Shown: piece by piece, positions 1-11,586 of the stretch
How the letters are laid out: the number at the start of each line of letters is the position of its first letter
Position numbering within the stretch: the stretch's first letter is position 1
From: Batrachochytrium dendrobatidis JAM81
Taxonomy: Eukaryota; Chytridiomycota; Chytridiomycetes; Rhizophydiales
Assembly (NCBI RefSeq): GCF_000203795.2
Contig: NW_006281099.1
Span: 4,118,532 to 4,182,531, forward strand
Length of the DNA: 64,000 bases
Reading direction: 5' to 3'
Program-made: the position numbers and the translations under genes
The notes under the pieces: generated by a model
Databases searched by the model: none
What the model was told of the DNA's origin: nothing
What the model saw: only the letters and a program-made list of their open reading frames with translations

Positions 1-3000
1 GCTCGAAAAATTCTTGCTCGACGAGGTGGTGGTGGTGGTGCAGTCGGACGCACTCTGGACGACGTTGGTACCATTGACTTTACTGTAAATGAAATTGACG
101 AGGAAGACGACGAGGAGCTCGATGATAGCGAAGCATTCAATTCTAGTGACGAGGAAAAATATGGCATCTTTTTTTTATCAAACAAGACCAAAAAGGTGAG
201 TTTGTTTAAATATGCTTCATTATGATGGTTTTTATCGATTGGCTATATATTCATGTGGTATGTGCTTGATGGGTGATTAGACTGAAAAAAAGACCAAAAA
301 GCAAGACAATTCCAATGGCATCAACATGGACGAAACCAATGAAAAAAGCGAGAGTGAAGATAGTGAGGACAGTGAGGATGATCAGGCAGACGATGGTGAC
401 TATATGGATATTTCCGATATGCTTAATCAAAATGGCGGCTCTCAGACAAAACCAGACATTTTGAAATCTACTTTAAGCGAGCCCAGCAATCACCACAAAT
501 CTATTAACAATCAGTCTAAAGCCAGTAGCACTTTCTCCATGTTACTCTCCAATAACTCTGATTATCTAGGCTCAGATGATGACAATGCAAATTCGACTGA
601 TTTACATGATATCATGTATAGCGATAATAACGAATCTGATGGAGATACTGAAGATCTTTCCAAGCTATCCACATTCATACAGAACATGAGTAACGACCGA
701 AGCGATGCTTCTCGAAAGAGAAAACGCTTACCTGAATTCACAGAAGCATTTGGCGAATCAGAATTTGGACTCGAAGCAAAGTCTAAATCCAATACATTGC
801 ATTCTCGCAAAAAAATCGAGCTTGATGATTTGGTGGGTGTAATTGACGATGATATCAACTTCAATAACTTGAAAAAGCAGCTCGAAATTCATGATCGTGA
901 GGGAAAGAAGCAAGCTGTGGCTGCACCTCTTCCACATGTTGTACAAGATCGTTTAAACCGTCAAGCTGCATATCTCGAAGCCAAAAAAGAGGTGTCTAAA
1001 TGGTCCGCAGTCGTCAAGAAAAACCGTGAAGCAGATTCGCTTTCTTTTCCCATGGGCCTTTCTCAAACAAATCATATCACTAGCGGTGCGCTAATTGGAA
1101 AGTTTTCGCCAATGACTGATCTTGAAAAGGAAATTGAGCAGATGCTACGGGAGAGTGGTCTTGTAGAGCAAAAACAAAAAGAGATGGAAGAACTAGAGCT
1201 CAACAAAATATCGTCAAAAGAGGTATCAATTTGTTTATCACATATGTTTATTTGTTTGCATCTAACTAGACATCTTATTACCGATTTCACAAATCCAATG
1301 CACTGAATTTTACCATTTAGCTGATTGAGCGCCAAAACGAACTGGCAAAAATGCGATCGCTCATGTTTTACAAAGAGCAAAAGCAAAAGCGAATAGCCAA
1401 GATTAAAAGCAAAACCTATCACAAAATCCACAAGAAAAAGGATAAAACCGACAATCTTTCGGTCGAGGAACTCAAAAAACTTGATCCTGAATTTGCTCAA
1501 GACAAAATTGAACAAATGGAGCTTGACCGTGCCAAAGAACGCATGTCCCTAAAACACAGAAATGTAGGCAAATGGGCCAAGCAGATTTTAGGGAAAAACG
1601 ATATAGATTCTGAATCTCGCCAGGCTTTGGCTCTCCAACTAAAAAAACATGATGAGCTGAAACGTCGCATTCGTGGTGTTGATTCTGACGATTCTGATGG
1701 ATACGCCGATCTTGCATTGGATCTGGATGGTAAAGAGTTTGTTGAGGATGCTGCTGAAGCACGACGTAAAGGAATCAGTCAACTGGATGCTCTTGATGCA
1801 GAAATTAGAGACGAAGACAACAGTTCTGGAAAAGGACTGCTTTCAATGAAATTTATGCAGCGTGGGTTGGCTCAGCAGAAAAAAGAGGCAAGAGAGCTTG
1901 CTCAACAAGCACGATTGGATTTGGAACGCGAAGAAGACGAGAATGATGGTGTGGTTAAACCTAATAGCACTGTCGATAAAAGTCAATCGGATGGAAATAC
2001 TGGTCGCAAAGTGTTTGGACCTCAGTCTCGCTCGTCTGGCGCTAAAACCCTTGATTTTGATGATGATAATACTGAGGAGTTTAAAATGGATGTCGACATG
2101 AATTTGCATAGCGTCCGAGCCTCAGGTCCAGTTACCATTGATTTTAAAACATCAACATTCAAGAGCAATAGGCTTGACGTCAAGTCTAACAATATACCTT
2201 TGGAAAAGTCACAGAAACACCTTTTCAAAGTTGAATCGTTTGATTTGGAGGATGAAAAGCAATCTACATTTGTTGGGGACGCCAACAAAACCAAGATCAC
2301 TGCCCTCAAACCTGCTGCTTTTCCCAGTTTGTCTACGGAGGTGACTAAACCATTAGATCCAATTGAAAGCAGCAAATCAAAATCTATTCACGAGGCACCT
2401 TCAAATAAATCTGCTACCAAGCCAAACAAACTCGACAAAACTTCTTCAGAAAATCAACATCATGAAAGTGATGATGATGCAAATCCTTGGCTTACATCAG
2501 TATCTGAAACAGCAGTTCAAAAATCTTTATCTGGTGCACATAGTCACGATCGAAAGATTAACAAGGCAAACAAAGCTCAAGCCAAACTCTCCCAGCAAGT
2601 ACGTGAAACACGCAAGGTATTGAATGAGCATGACAATGATGATGATTCATTAGAACTGGAAGGTCTCGAGGATGAAAAACCTGCCACACCCACTCCTAAT
2701 ACACATGAACCATCCTCTTTTGCATCCAACAAAAAAAACGCATCATCCACTTTATCTAAACAAAACGGGGCCAAGTTTACGTCTGTAGTAGATGATTCTG
2801 AAACTGATTCTGATGTAGAAGCACGAGCAGAGAATGCACGGCCAGCCATGGTGCACAAATTGCATGCGACTGCATTAAATCAAGTTGATTTGATGCGGAT
2901 GGCGTTTGCAAATGATGATGTACTAACTGATTTTCAAGAAGAAAAGAAGCGGATCACAATGAAAGATGAACCTGTTGCACCTGTTGAAGTTCCTGGATGG

Positions 3001-3488
3001 GGATCTTGGTCTGGACCTGGATTGCTGAACTCGGGAAATAGTAAAAAGAACAAGCACAAAAAAGGAGATGAACAAAAAGGGTCAAAGAAGACAGATACAC
3101 CAACGGCTGCTACTTCTCTTAAAAGTGGTCCACGACGCGCGGACTCGGACCTATCGCATGTTATAATCAATACAAAAGCGATGTCAAAGGTAAATAATAG
3201 GAATGACTTGATTGAACAGCTAAAATCCGTTTTTGTATTTTCAGATAATTGATTGAATTTTAACTTGCACTGGTTTAGGTTTCAAAATATGTGCTACCTG
3301 AGTTGCCACATGGATTCTATACTAGTGAGCAGTATGAGCGCATGATTCAAATGCCTTTGGGACGAGAATGGAACACCCAATCCGTGCACGGTAAATTGGT
3401 TAAACCTCGTGTTCAAACAAAGCTTGGTACTGTTATTCAACCTCCCAAGCTGCTTGCTAAAAAATCTACTACCAAAAAGAATAAATAA
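1..3488 (+). CDS. UTP14: U3 snoRNP / SSU processome protein UTP14, 5'-partial
   Basis: UTP14 is an essential nucleolar component of the small-subunit processome; it binds U3 snoRNP and stimulates the helicase DHR1 during 18S rRNA maturation. Exons read as 1-195, 281-1222, 1321-3189 and 3279-3488, all phase 0, giving about 1,070 codons with the N-terminus outside the window. Diagnostic Utp14 blocks are visible: KIKSKTYHKIHKK near 1402-1440, the PGWGSWSGPG motif near 2992-3021, and the C-terminal VLPELPHGFYTSEQYERM block after the last intron. Long acidic Asp/Ser stretches lie in the first half and a Lys-rich tail at the end, as is usual for the family. Donors are GTGAGT, GTATCA and GTAAAT. The downstream neighbour is convergent (DOA10). 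Identity is very secure; the only missing part is the 5' end. Confidence 0.95.
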
Positions 3489-4001
3489 ACAAGACTTGTT
3501 TCCCAGTTTTTTGACCTAATCTTTGATGGCGATCATCCACGCTTTATCAGATCACTGCTTTGGTCCATATTATTGGCTGTTTCACTTCAGACGAATAAAT
3601 TAAACCGCTGGTAATTGCATTGCAATAAGAATGATTCTCTGCTTTAATGCCATTGATATCTCATTTACAATCTTGTGAAATAATGGATGCCAAATTTACG
3701 GATATTGTGTTTTCTAAACTGTTTGACAAGATTGATTGGTCTTTTGCCAATCATTCAAAATTTACTTGTAGTGCTGTTCAATTTTGATGCAAAAGCACAA
3801 AACGGTAAGCTAAAGAGCTGACAAGACACACTGCCCAGTAGATTTGGCATCCATCATCCACGAGATTGGCTTTTATTATGTATTTTGGTACTTTATTTAG
3901 TATTTCATTTTACGTAAATACGGCTGTGGATGAATCACTTTAGTAAAAACAAACAGTATTTTAACCACCATGATCTGTGCTATTAACTAGTTATTGCTCG
4001 C
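3489..4001. other. Intergenic gap between convergent UTP14 and DOA10
   Basis: About 510 nt of AT-rich sequence between two convergent genes. I see no gene. A solo copy of the dispersed element's terminal sequence (TTTTACGTAAATACGGCT) lies near 3909-3926, roughly 75 nt beyond the DOA10 stop. No matching opposite end was found upstream. Confidence 0.6.
3905..3926 (+). repeat. Solo terminal sequence of the dispersed inverted-end element
   Basis: ATTTTACGTAAATACGGCT matches the right end of the longer copies at 10120-10528 and 25137-25563. The expected left end was not found in 3490-3900, so this is probably a remnant. Confidence 0.5.
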
Positions 4002-7000
4002 CTAGATCTCTTGCATATCATCAGCGGGTCGCTCTGTCGGTATATTTTGAACTACGCCCATATTACTTGCTGGTATTTCGTCAGCATTGTGAAGGCGTCT
4101 GCCAACACGATAGTGCTCATCACGGATCTGAGCAGACCATCTTGCAAACCAAGCATGAACTGTCAGTATCAATTCGTAGCTCATCACCATAGCAAATATC
4201 AACCCTATGCCGTATTTGAATAGTGTATCGCGAATGAAGTACATTTTTTGACCTAATATAATCAATGAGTATCAAATTATAAAGCTTAATTACATCATAC
4301 AAAACTAGAATATTTACCAAGTATCTGGGCCACGCATGTGCTGATGAATGGTAAAGGAAGCAAAATGGATGTAGTAGCTATCACTGGGTAAATCAGTCTT
4401 TGCAAAATTGGCGTGAAATCCTGCTCAAACCCGTTTGCAACAGTCTAGATATTCCACAAATAATACTGTTGGTATCAAACAACACATGGTATCAAACTCC
4501 TTTGTTAAAAAATCTTACCTCTGCAATCAACGCCTTGAATCGGTTATCAGGTCCAGCCATAATAATGTAGTATATAATGCGAGTCACAATCACGCCACTA
4601 GTCCAATCATGGACGAAAAAAATGACGTTGATACTTTTCGAGTTGCCCCGGAATGGAATCATAACATATATGTCTATAACCAGTCCAACAAGCAGTGGCA
4701 TAACAATGCCTAAACAGGCTAATAAATGCGCAAGACGCAAATGTCTTGTTTGCATTTCAGGTGTGTACTTTTTTAACAAAAGTACAAGACATTGATAAAA
4801 TATCGTAAGCCGAGACACAGCTGTTGAATTGGGGTTTTTGGTAATACGTGTTGTAGCGGATTGAGTGCTTGTTTCCAAATTATCTAAATCTAAAAGATTT
4901 GGATCATTGGGAGTTGGAACTGTATGGTGTTGTCTAGTGTAAGAAAATTCCTCAAATAGATTTGTATCCCGTATCATACGATAGAGATACATTGTAGGAA
5001 GAGCAATTAAATTGATAATCGCAACTCCAGCGAGATACGAGTGTAGGTCGTGAATAGGAAGGTCGATACGGTTGGTCGAGATGGGTAAAGTGTATTGGAA
5101 TTCTCTGGGAATAGGAACGCGCACAATCACAAGCGAACTCAAAAACTGAAATGCTGCACGGCCAATAATAAGTGGAATAGCCCATGCTGTAACCAGTGAT
5201 AGTACTATGGTAACTAATTGGCCAACTAACAAAATATAAACTCGAAGAAAAACTCTGTTTGGGACATAGACTTTGGTCCAATTCGAGGCTACTTCTTCTG
5301 GCGTCTCTGTAGCTCGTCCAAAAATAGCTTCATCTTTTCTCATAAACAACATTACTTTGTCGCCAGGAATAACTTCGATATGGTCGTGATTAGGAACACG
5401 CATATAGTTTGTAGGTTTCATGTGCTGGCGCGGCTGTAAAGGTGCAAACTCTTCATCTGAAATGACCGGATCTTGTAGTGCATTGCCATTCAAATCCACA
5501 CTGCCAGCTTCAGAATCTGTAACATCTTCCCACTCATCCTGAACCGTCTCGTCAGGGTATTTACCACGAGCACGATGTTCAGGAAATGTAAAATGATGGC
5601 GACGTGACTCGCGAGACGTATGTGATTTTGTTTCATGTTGATCTGAATCCACATCTTCAACTTCATCCACCCATTCGTCCTGATTCATAGTATCTTTTTC
5701 AGAACCTGCTTCTCCATTATCAAGCATAATTCTCTGCTTAACAGCTCCAGTCTGTCTAAAGTAAGCCGATCGTTTGCGCCGTCTACGACGTCCACGAGAA
5801 TCAATAGTCATGTACCGAATATCTTGCTTTTGATCTACGTCGGAGCCATCATCTTCCGCTGGGAGCTCTCCGCCAAACAAAAAGTGCGTGAGATCAAGGG
5901 CGGCAGCAGCTCGTCTCAGCCATTCTTCAAACAAGTATCGCACTATACTCTTGAGATCTATGAGTTTAGCCATTAATGGAACAAAAAAGTAAAACAAAAG
6001 AAGATCCAGGGGAAACTCGGAGTAATGATCGCTAAGTTTTGTAAATTTCAAAAATATAAGCATGTATCGTTAGAAACTAAACATCACATTAAAAGTCAAA
6101 TTGCATACACAACCGCAAAGGCTTACTGAAATTCCCAACGCAAAGGAAAGATTTTAAAAATGCCAAAAGCAGGCGCGAACAGATACTGTAGTACGACAAT
6201 GATTCCAACCGACCCGCCAACCACACCAAGAATCAACCCTCCATACATTAAAGCTCCAACACCAAGCTTGCGCGCTTGCGTCAGGAATGGTCGCTCCAAA
6301 ATATCTTGCATGGGATTGAATCGGGGATCATTTGGATCTCGCATGAACCACATTACTCCCGGGCGAACTATTTCACGCACAAATGTAATGTAAATTGCAA
6401 CCTGAAACATAAAAGTGGTACCAATTAGCCAATGCAAAAACAACGCTGTCCAGGGGTGATCTATAAAGAATGTCTGACGAGCCAAAATCAGTCCAGTGTG
6501 TGAAAAAAACGGAAGAGTGCAAAAGTCGATCAGTATGCCACAAAAGATGGGAAAAGCAACAATCTCTGCAGTAATGAAGAACATGAATTTTTTGCTGAGG
6601 ATAGAATGGCGAATGGTGGCTTTAAAAAGTAAGATGGCAGTTTGAGCATACGGATGGCGAAATAGATTTGTGTGATTTGCATAGCTCAAAAAAAGAATCA
6701 CATAAGTAGTGTATCCAATGAGAGTCATCAAGGCAGTGTCATCTAGCATGTCGGGAAGTAATGTTTTGGACACAGCTTGAATAGCAGTGGTGTTTGTGCC
6801 ATTTGAAATCTGATCAGAGATAAGCAGCGCTGTAGTTTCCAAAGTTGCTGTTAAATTATCAGTTACAATACCGTTAATTGTAGGTGTTACAACGGCCTTT
6901 ATAGTTTCGTTGATCGCAAGGCTTGAAATAGCCGAAGCAGCAGCATGAGCGGTGCTGGAATTCAAGGCTGTAGACGTAGCATTAGCAATAACTGCAGAGG

Positions 7001-10000
7001 TTGCATTGAAAATGCTATGATTCACGGTGCTGAGTAAGCCTGGCAAATTCATAGCGGCTAAAATAGTATTAAGAAACTCGACAGCGTCGGATGAAAGCCA
7101 TGATCCAAGAATAAACAAGCTGTCCACAATTGGATCAAGAATAGGATCAGTCACTACTTGTAGCATCGATGTCACCAATGAAATCAATCGCTCAACCATG
7201 GGTCCATATACGTCGCGGAAAATAAGAAACATTACTTTTCCGGTAAGAAACGGGATCCAGATACCAACAGCAATACACACAAAAACTAGAGCATGCACTG
7301 CAACAACATTGTAAACCAGATTTAAAAAAGATCCACGTGCGCCAATAATTTCTAAAAATGCATTAATGTCACCGTTTACTTCGGCAACAATGTTGCCATT
7401 GTCAATTCCTACATTGACATTAAGGGCACCTTCGTCAGGAAAATTAACATTTTCTTCAGGATTGTTTCCAAAGAAAACCATAAATCCTGCTTGTCGAGCT
7501 GGTGCAGGCAAAACAGGAGCCGGAGCTTGAGCTGGTACATCAACTGGCTCAGGCTGCTGCTCAGGTTGCTGTTCAGCAGGAGGAACTTGCTCGGAATCTT
7601 TAGCTGGAGTTTCCAAAAGATTATCAAGCCCACGATCATATGTCTTATCTTGCGCATCAAATCCGTAGTCATATGATGAGCTAGATGCACTTTGAGGTAG
7701 TGGCTCACGGAAAGATGCAGACCCGACACGAAAATCTTCTGAAGCAATAGCCATATTGTGCAGTCGTGCATCTGGTCGAGGCAGCACTGCTTCATTTTCA
7801 AATGGAACAAGAGGTAGTTTAGACGACATTGTACCAGTTCGTTGAAATAGAATTCGATTCTTGGCAGCAAATCCAGCAGAGTCAGGTTTATCAAATTTCT
7901 CGTTCACTCGTGAAATCAAATTATACGAGTCAGCATCCTGTGTGCTGGCTGATTGTTCCCACATCAAAGATGACTGTGTCTTGTATGTACCGTTTTGCAA
8001 AATACTTTCTGAAGATGACTGTGTTTTATCAAGCAAGGTAGTGGTGCTAAACTCTGGGCAATTTTTCTGACGAATAGTATTTGAAGCATTCATGGAAGAA
8101 GACAAACCGTGTGCAATGCCTTGAGAAAATTGAGTGGTCTCATTAAATTCGGCGAGTTCAACTGACTGATTCGTATCAGGGTTTTCAAGAATCCGCCTTC
8201 TCAAGTTGGCTAAACTATCGTGCCAATCTGGTTTTGGTGCAGTAGTTTTTCTTGTAAATGCTCCCGACTCGTCAACATATCCAGGCAACTCAGATGTTTG
8301 TACATTTGACTGACCAGAAGCTCCTATTATATTTGTGTTGGAATGAGCATGCTCAAAACTTTCAAATGGAGACCGTTTTATGGATGATGACGATGCCATG
8401 GTACTGGAACTATGTAATGGTAAAGTTGAAAATGAGTCATATACCGCAGCTGACTTTCCCTTGAGTCGGCGACGCTCTACTTCATTCTCTAATGAAGTAA
8501 TTTGATCTGCATACTTACGCTTGAGCTCGTCCAGTGTTGATGCTGAGCTTGGTTGAAGCGGCATGGCACCTATATGTGTATTCGATTTTGAACTAGAACC
8601 AAGTCCAGATAAAGAAGTTAAACTTGAATGTGAGCTGCTATTACTATCAAAAGAGTATTGTGACGACTTTCGCCGGAGAGAAAGTTTGGATATCCCAGAA
8701 TGATGAAGAGCGGGATCATGAGAAAGAGGTGTGCGACCATCGGGTTTTTCTACAGCATGAAGACATGATTGAGAGTTTGAAGCTGAAGAAGTACCCGATG
8801 CAGATTTCAATTCCAAACGACGAGGACGCAGCTCATATCTAGAAGATGTTTGAGATGGAGACGGAATTTCTTCCAATGAACTCACAGAAGATGATTCTGA
8901 TTCAGAAAGTTGGCTTTGAGGTATGCTTGATAAGTTCTTTTTATAAGTAGTTCGTGGCGAATCGTGATGAAGAAATATAGGAGAACGGGGTTTTAAGGAA
9001 ACATTATCCGCTGAAGTAGATGGCGATAGCTGCACGGAGTCATTGTGGCTCTGAGAAAGACTGTCGGGAGCAGAAACAGCGTCTTCTTTTTTATCGCTGG
9101 TGTTGGATTGAACTAGCTCTTGCAGATTTATCGCGGCAGTTTTTAAGACGGATGCCATGTGTTCTTCCAAATCAGTTTCAGAATCACTCAAATGCAGGGG
9201 TGTAGCATCCAAATAAGCATGAGGAACGTAGTTGGAAGTGTTATAAAAACTACTTCCAGTTGAATCATTTAGAGATATGGAACTGTGGTCGGAATGAACA
9301 TATGCGGACGTAGGAGTAAGATTCATATTCTGATGTTCAGCAGTCAGAGTCTCGTCGAGTTGATCCGCAAGAGCAGCCGATATATCGGGTTTAGGGTTTA
9401 AATTCTGTTCTAGAGGAGCAAGCTGGTCGTCAGCCAAAGGAGCTTGATGTAATTCTTCATCCTGTGGTGCAGCAACTATTGGATCGTCCTGAATTACATC
9501 TGCATTCTGATCACCTACTCCAATCAGCTGTCCATTTGCATCTCGGGGGGTATTCACCACAATGTACTCTTTAATGAATACAAAAGCAATGCCAACCAAA
9601 ATGCCTACACAGGTTATTTTTTGCCCTTCTAAAATATCGAAAATAATAGCTCTAAGATTTTCAAATATAATCCTAGTCAGTAACGTCAAAGCAATACTTT
9701 TCCATTCAACAATTAATCATCAGTTGAACATATTGACCTACTTTATAGGCTCTTTCCAGGATATACCTAAACTCCTAAATGGTAGAAATAGAAAGATGGT
9801 GGTGTTTGAAGAGATGGTGTTGTTGAGTAAATAATCTAAAAAGGTACTATGCTGAGGTACAGCAGGTGCACCATAGTTTATCATCCGCTCAGTAATGCTT
9901 GATGGATCTAAAAACAAACGCCATGTATATAATGTGACGTATGGAACCCAGAAAAGCCACAGACATGCTGCAAAGGCAATTCGTACATTCAGAACCATGC

Positions 10001-10078
10001 TGGAATAAGCTCTTTGAATCATAACGTAAAGTGCAACATGCCATGAAATCGTGACTGGAGCAGAGTCCGCATAAACTA
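4002..10078 (-). CDS. DOA10: DOA10/SSM4/MARCH6-type ER ubiquitin ligase, RING-CH exon not visible
   Basis: Doa10 is a polytopic E3 ligase of the ER and inner nuclear membrane that drives ERAD of cytosolic and membrane degrons. Exons (minus): 10075-9742, 9696-6127, 6031-4519, 4444-4318 and 4252-4002; phases close exactly, about 1,930 codons visible. The first visible exon reads VYADSAPVTISWHVAL followed by a TM segment; this corresponds to the stretch right after the RING-CH domain in Doa10/MARCH6. The next exon has the EGQKITCVGILVGIAFVFIKEYIV membrane segment (RAIIFDIL just before it), a very long Ser-rich loop (roughly 700 residues, a size typical of fungal members), and then about ten TM segments with the conserved TEB/TD-like core. 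The phase of the first visible exon requires an upstream exon. No C-x2-C/C-x-H pattern is present on this strand between 10080 and 11586, where copy A of the dispersed element sits. The gene may therefore be 5'-truncated, or its RING exon lies further away. Confidence 0.85.
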
Positions 10079-10119
10079 GATGTATAATTTAAAAGTAAGA
10101 ATGTGTATTTTTACAATTG

Positions 10120-10528
10120 TATTCACGTAAAATAGAACACTAAAAAGGGAGTTGAAATCTATAATAAACAGCCAGTCTCGACAATGATCACCAAATTTAG
10201 TGGACACAGCGTCTAGTAAACTGTCGAGTTACTGGGTGTTGCTCATTTTTGTATAAAAAGCTAAACAGTTTCAATCAACCGCACACTTGTTCAATCTTCA
10301 ACCCTCGTTCCATCCAAGCATTGAATAGTTGAATTGGAAACAACGATTGCAAACGTATCTGAAATGTTAGAATACAAGAGTTGGTGCGGTTGTATTGAAA
10401 ACAGAAACCCAATATCTAGATTGCAATGAATGATCTGGTGATCATACAATGATGATATACCAAAAGAGGAAAGCAATATTGTCTATTCTGAAGCAACCAC
10501 TACAACAGTGTTCTATTTTACGTGAATA
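10120..10528 (+). mobile_element. Inverted-end element copy A (409 bp)
   Basis: Positions 10120-10141 and 10507-10528 form a perfect 22-bp inverted repeat with core TATTCACGTAAAAT. The interior carries family motifs, including AACAGCCAGTCTCGACAATG, ACTGTCGAGTTACTGGGT, GTATCTGAAATGTTAGAATA and CCCAATATCTAGATTG (10408-10423). There is no coding capacity, so this looks like a MITE-type non-autonomous element. It begins about 45 nt upstream of the first visible DOA10 exon. I cannot define a target-site duplication with certainty. Confidence 0.75.
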
Positions 10529-10690
10529 TGGCTGAATAGAACGAGTAAATCGTGGGTGCCATCAGCCCATTAAACCAACAATGATATTACTTGAACTAAA
10601 CACAAATGGATGAGTGCAAATCTCGCAGTGCCTACAAATATATAAAAAGTTGAGAACAAGTGATCAGCATGGTTGCGAAACATCTAGACC

Positions 10691-11193
10691 AAGAGTAGTC
10701 GTTATAAAACGAGTGACTCGAGAGTAGATGTCAGTCACATCAAGACAGCCAGAGCAATAAGCAACTCAACTGTTTTCCTGAGTGGGCTAGCCATTCCTCT
10801 AAACAAAGCTGATGAACAAACTTCATGGATCCGGCACATTTGCAAGGATGGAATAACGGATCTTCGTCTGTTCCAGGAAAACGACAGACTCTGCAGATAT
10901 CTGTTTAATCAACAGGATTTAGTATCAATGTTAGTTGAGCAAGAATGGCATATTCAAGCCAGGTGGCTTTCAACTGCAAGGGCAGGAATGAATAGAATCA
11001 AAAAACAAAACTTGCGTTCGGTATCAGGCAAGCTAGTATGTTGATGGAGTGTATCAGAAGAATGTGTAGGAATGTGACCATCATTGGAAGGTTGGACCAA
11101 AACGTCGTCCATAATAGTGTTGAATTCAAGACAAACAAAATCAAGTTGATTTTGCAATCAACTTTATTAGAACGCAACACAAGAATGCCAACA
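10691..11193 (+). pseudogene. Two overlapping start-less open stretches of unknown origin
   Basis: On the + strand, one frame stays open from about 10691 to 11044 (about 118 codons) and contains [16 protein letters not shown]. Another frame is open from about 10994 to 11193 and contains RRMCRNVTIIGRLDQN. Neither has a good upstream ATG. The first is flanked by CTAG on its left and CTA|GTATGT on its right, so it could be an internal exon. The pair could equally be a frameshifted fragment of a decayed gene or the missing 5' part of a neighbour. I recognise no family, and chance openness cannot be excluded. Confidence 0.25.
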
Positions 11194-11340
11194 TGACAGT
11201 TTCATGAAATGATAATTTCTTTACTGTTCAGTATTGGACAGTAAATTGATTCTTGTTTCTGTCTAACTAAAAAGATTCTTGTATTAAAACTAATCCTTTG
11301 TTCAATTCAATATTAAATAACTAGAATCTTGCAATCTGTT

Positions 11341-11585
11341 TTTTTAAATCAAGAGCGTATCTGAGATGTTAGACTATCGGAATCTAAAAGGAATCCAAAA
11401 GGAATCCAAAAGGAATCCAAAAGGAATCTAAAAGAAACTTGAAGGGAATCTAATCATCATATAATATATACCAAATAAAAAAGGAAAAACTAAAGCTTGA
11501 TGGCATAATGAATGTCGAGTCAATGCAATATTTAACCATTATCAACGATGCAGATAAAGTATTCCATTCTGCGTGAATACAGCCG
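11341..11585 (+). mobile_element. Inverted-end element remnant, copy H
   Basis: GCGTATCTGAGATGTTAGAC at 11355-11374 matches the copy A motif GTATCTGAAATGTTAG. TTTAACCATTATCAACG near 11531 matches TTGAACCATTATCTAC of copy C. The right end CATTCTGCGTGAATACAGCC stops at 11584, directly against the ATG of the GH26-like gene at 11587. An 11-bp tandem array lies inside. The left end is not clear. Confidence 0.55.
11379..11433 (+). repeat. Five tandem copies of an 11-bp unit
   Basis: Unit GGAATCYAAAA occurs five times head to tail without gaps (starts 11379, 11390, 11401, 11412 and 11423). The outer two copies have T and the inner three have C at position 7. It lies within element remnant H. Confidence 0.9.
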
Positions 11586-11586
11586 C

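Noticed and set aside
10954..11180. Minus-strand ORFs considered as the missing DOA10 RING-CH exon
   Set aside because: They lack the C-x2-C and C-x-H spacing and the W-containing motif of RING-CH domains.
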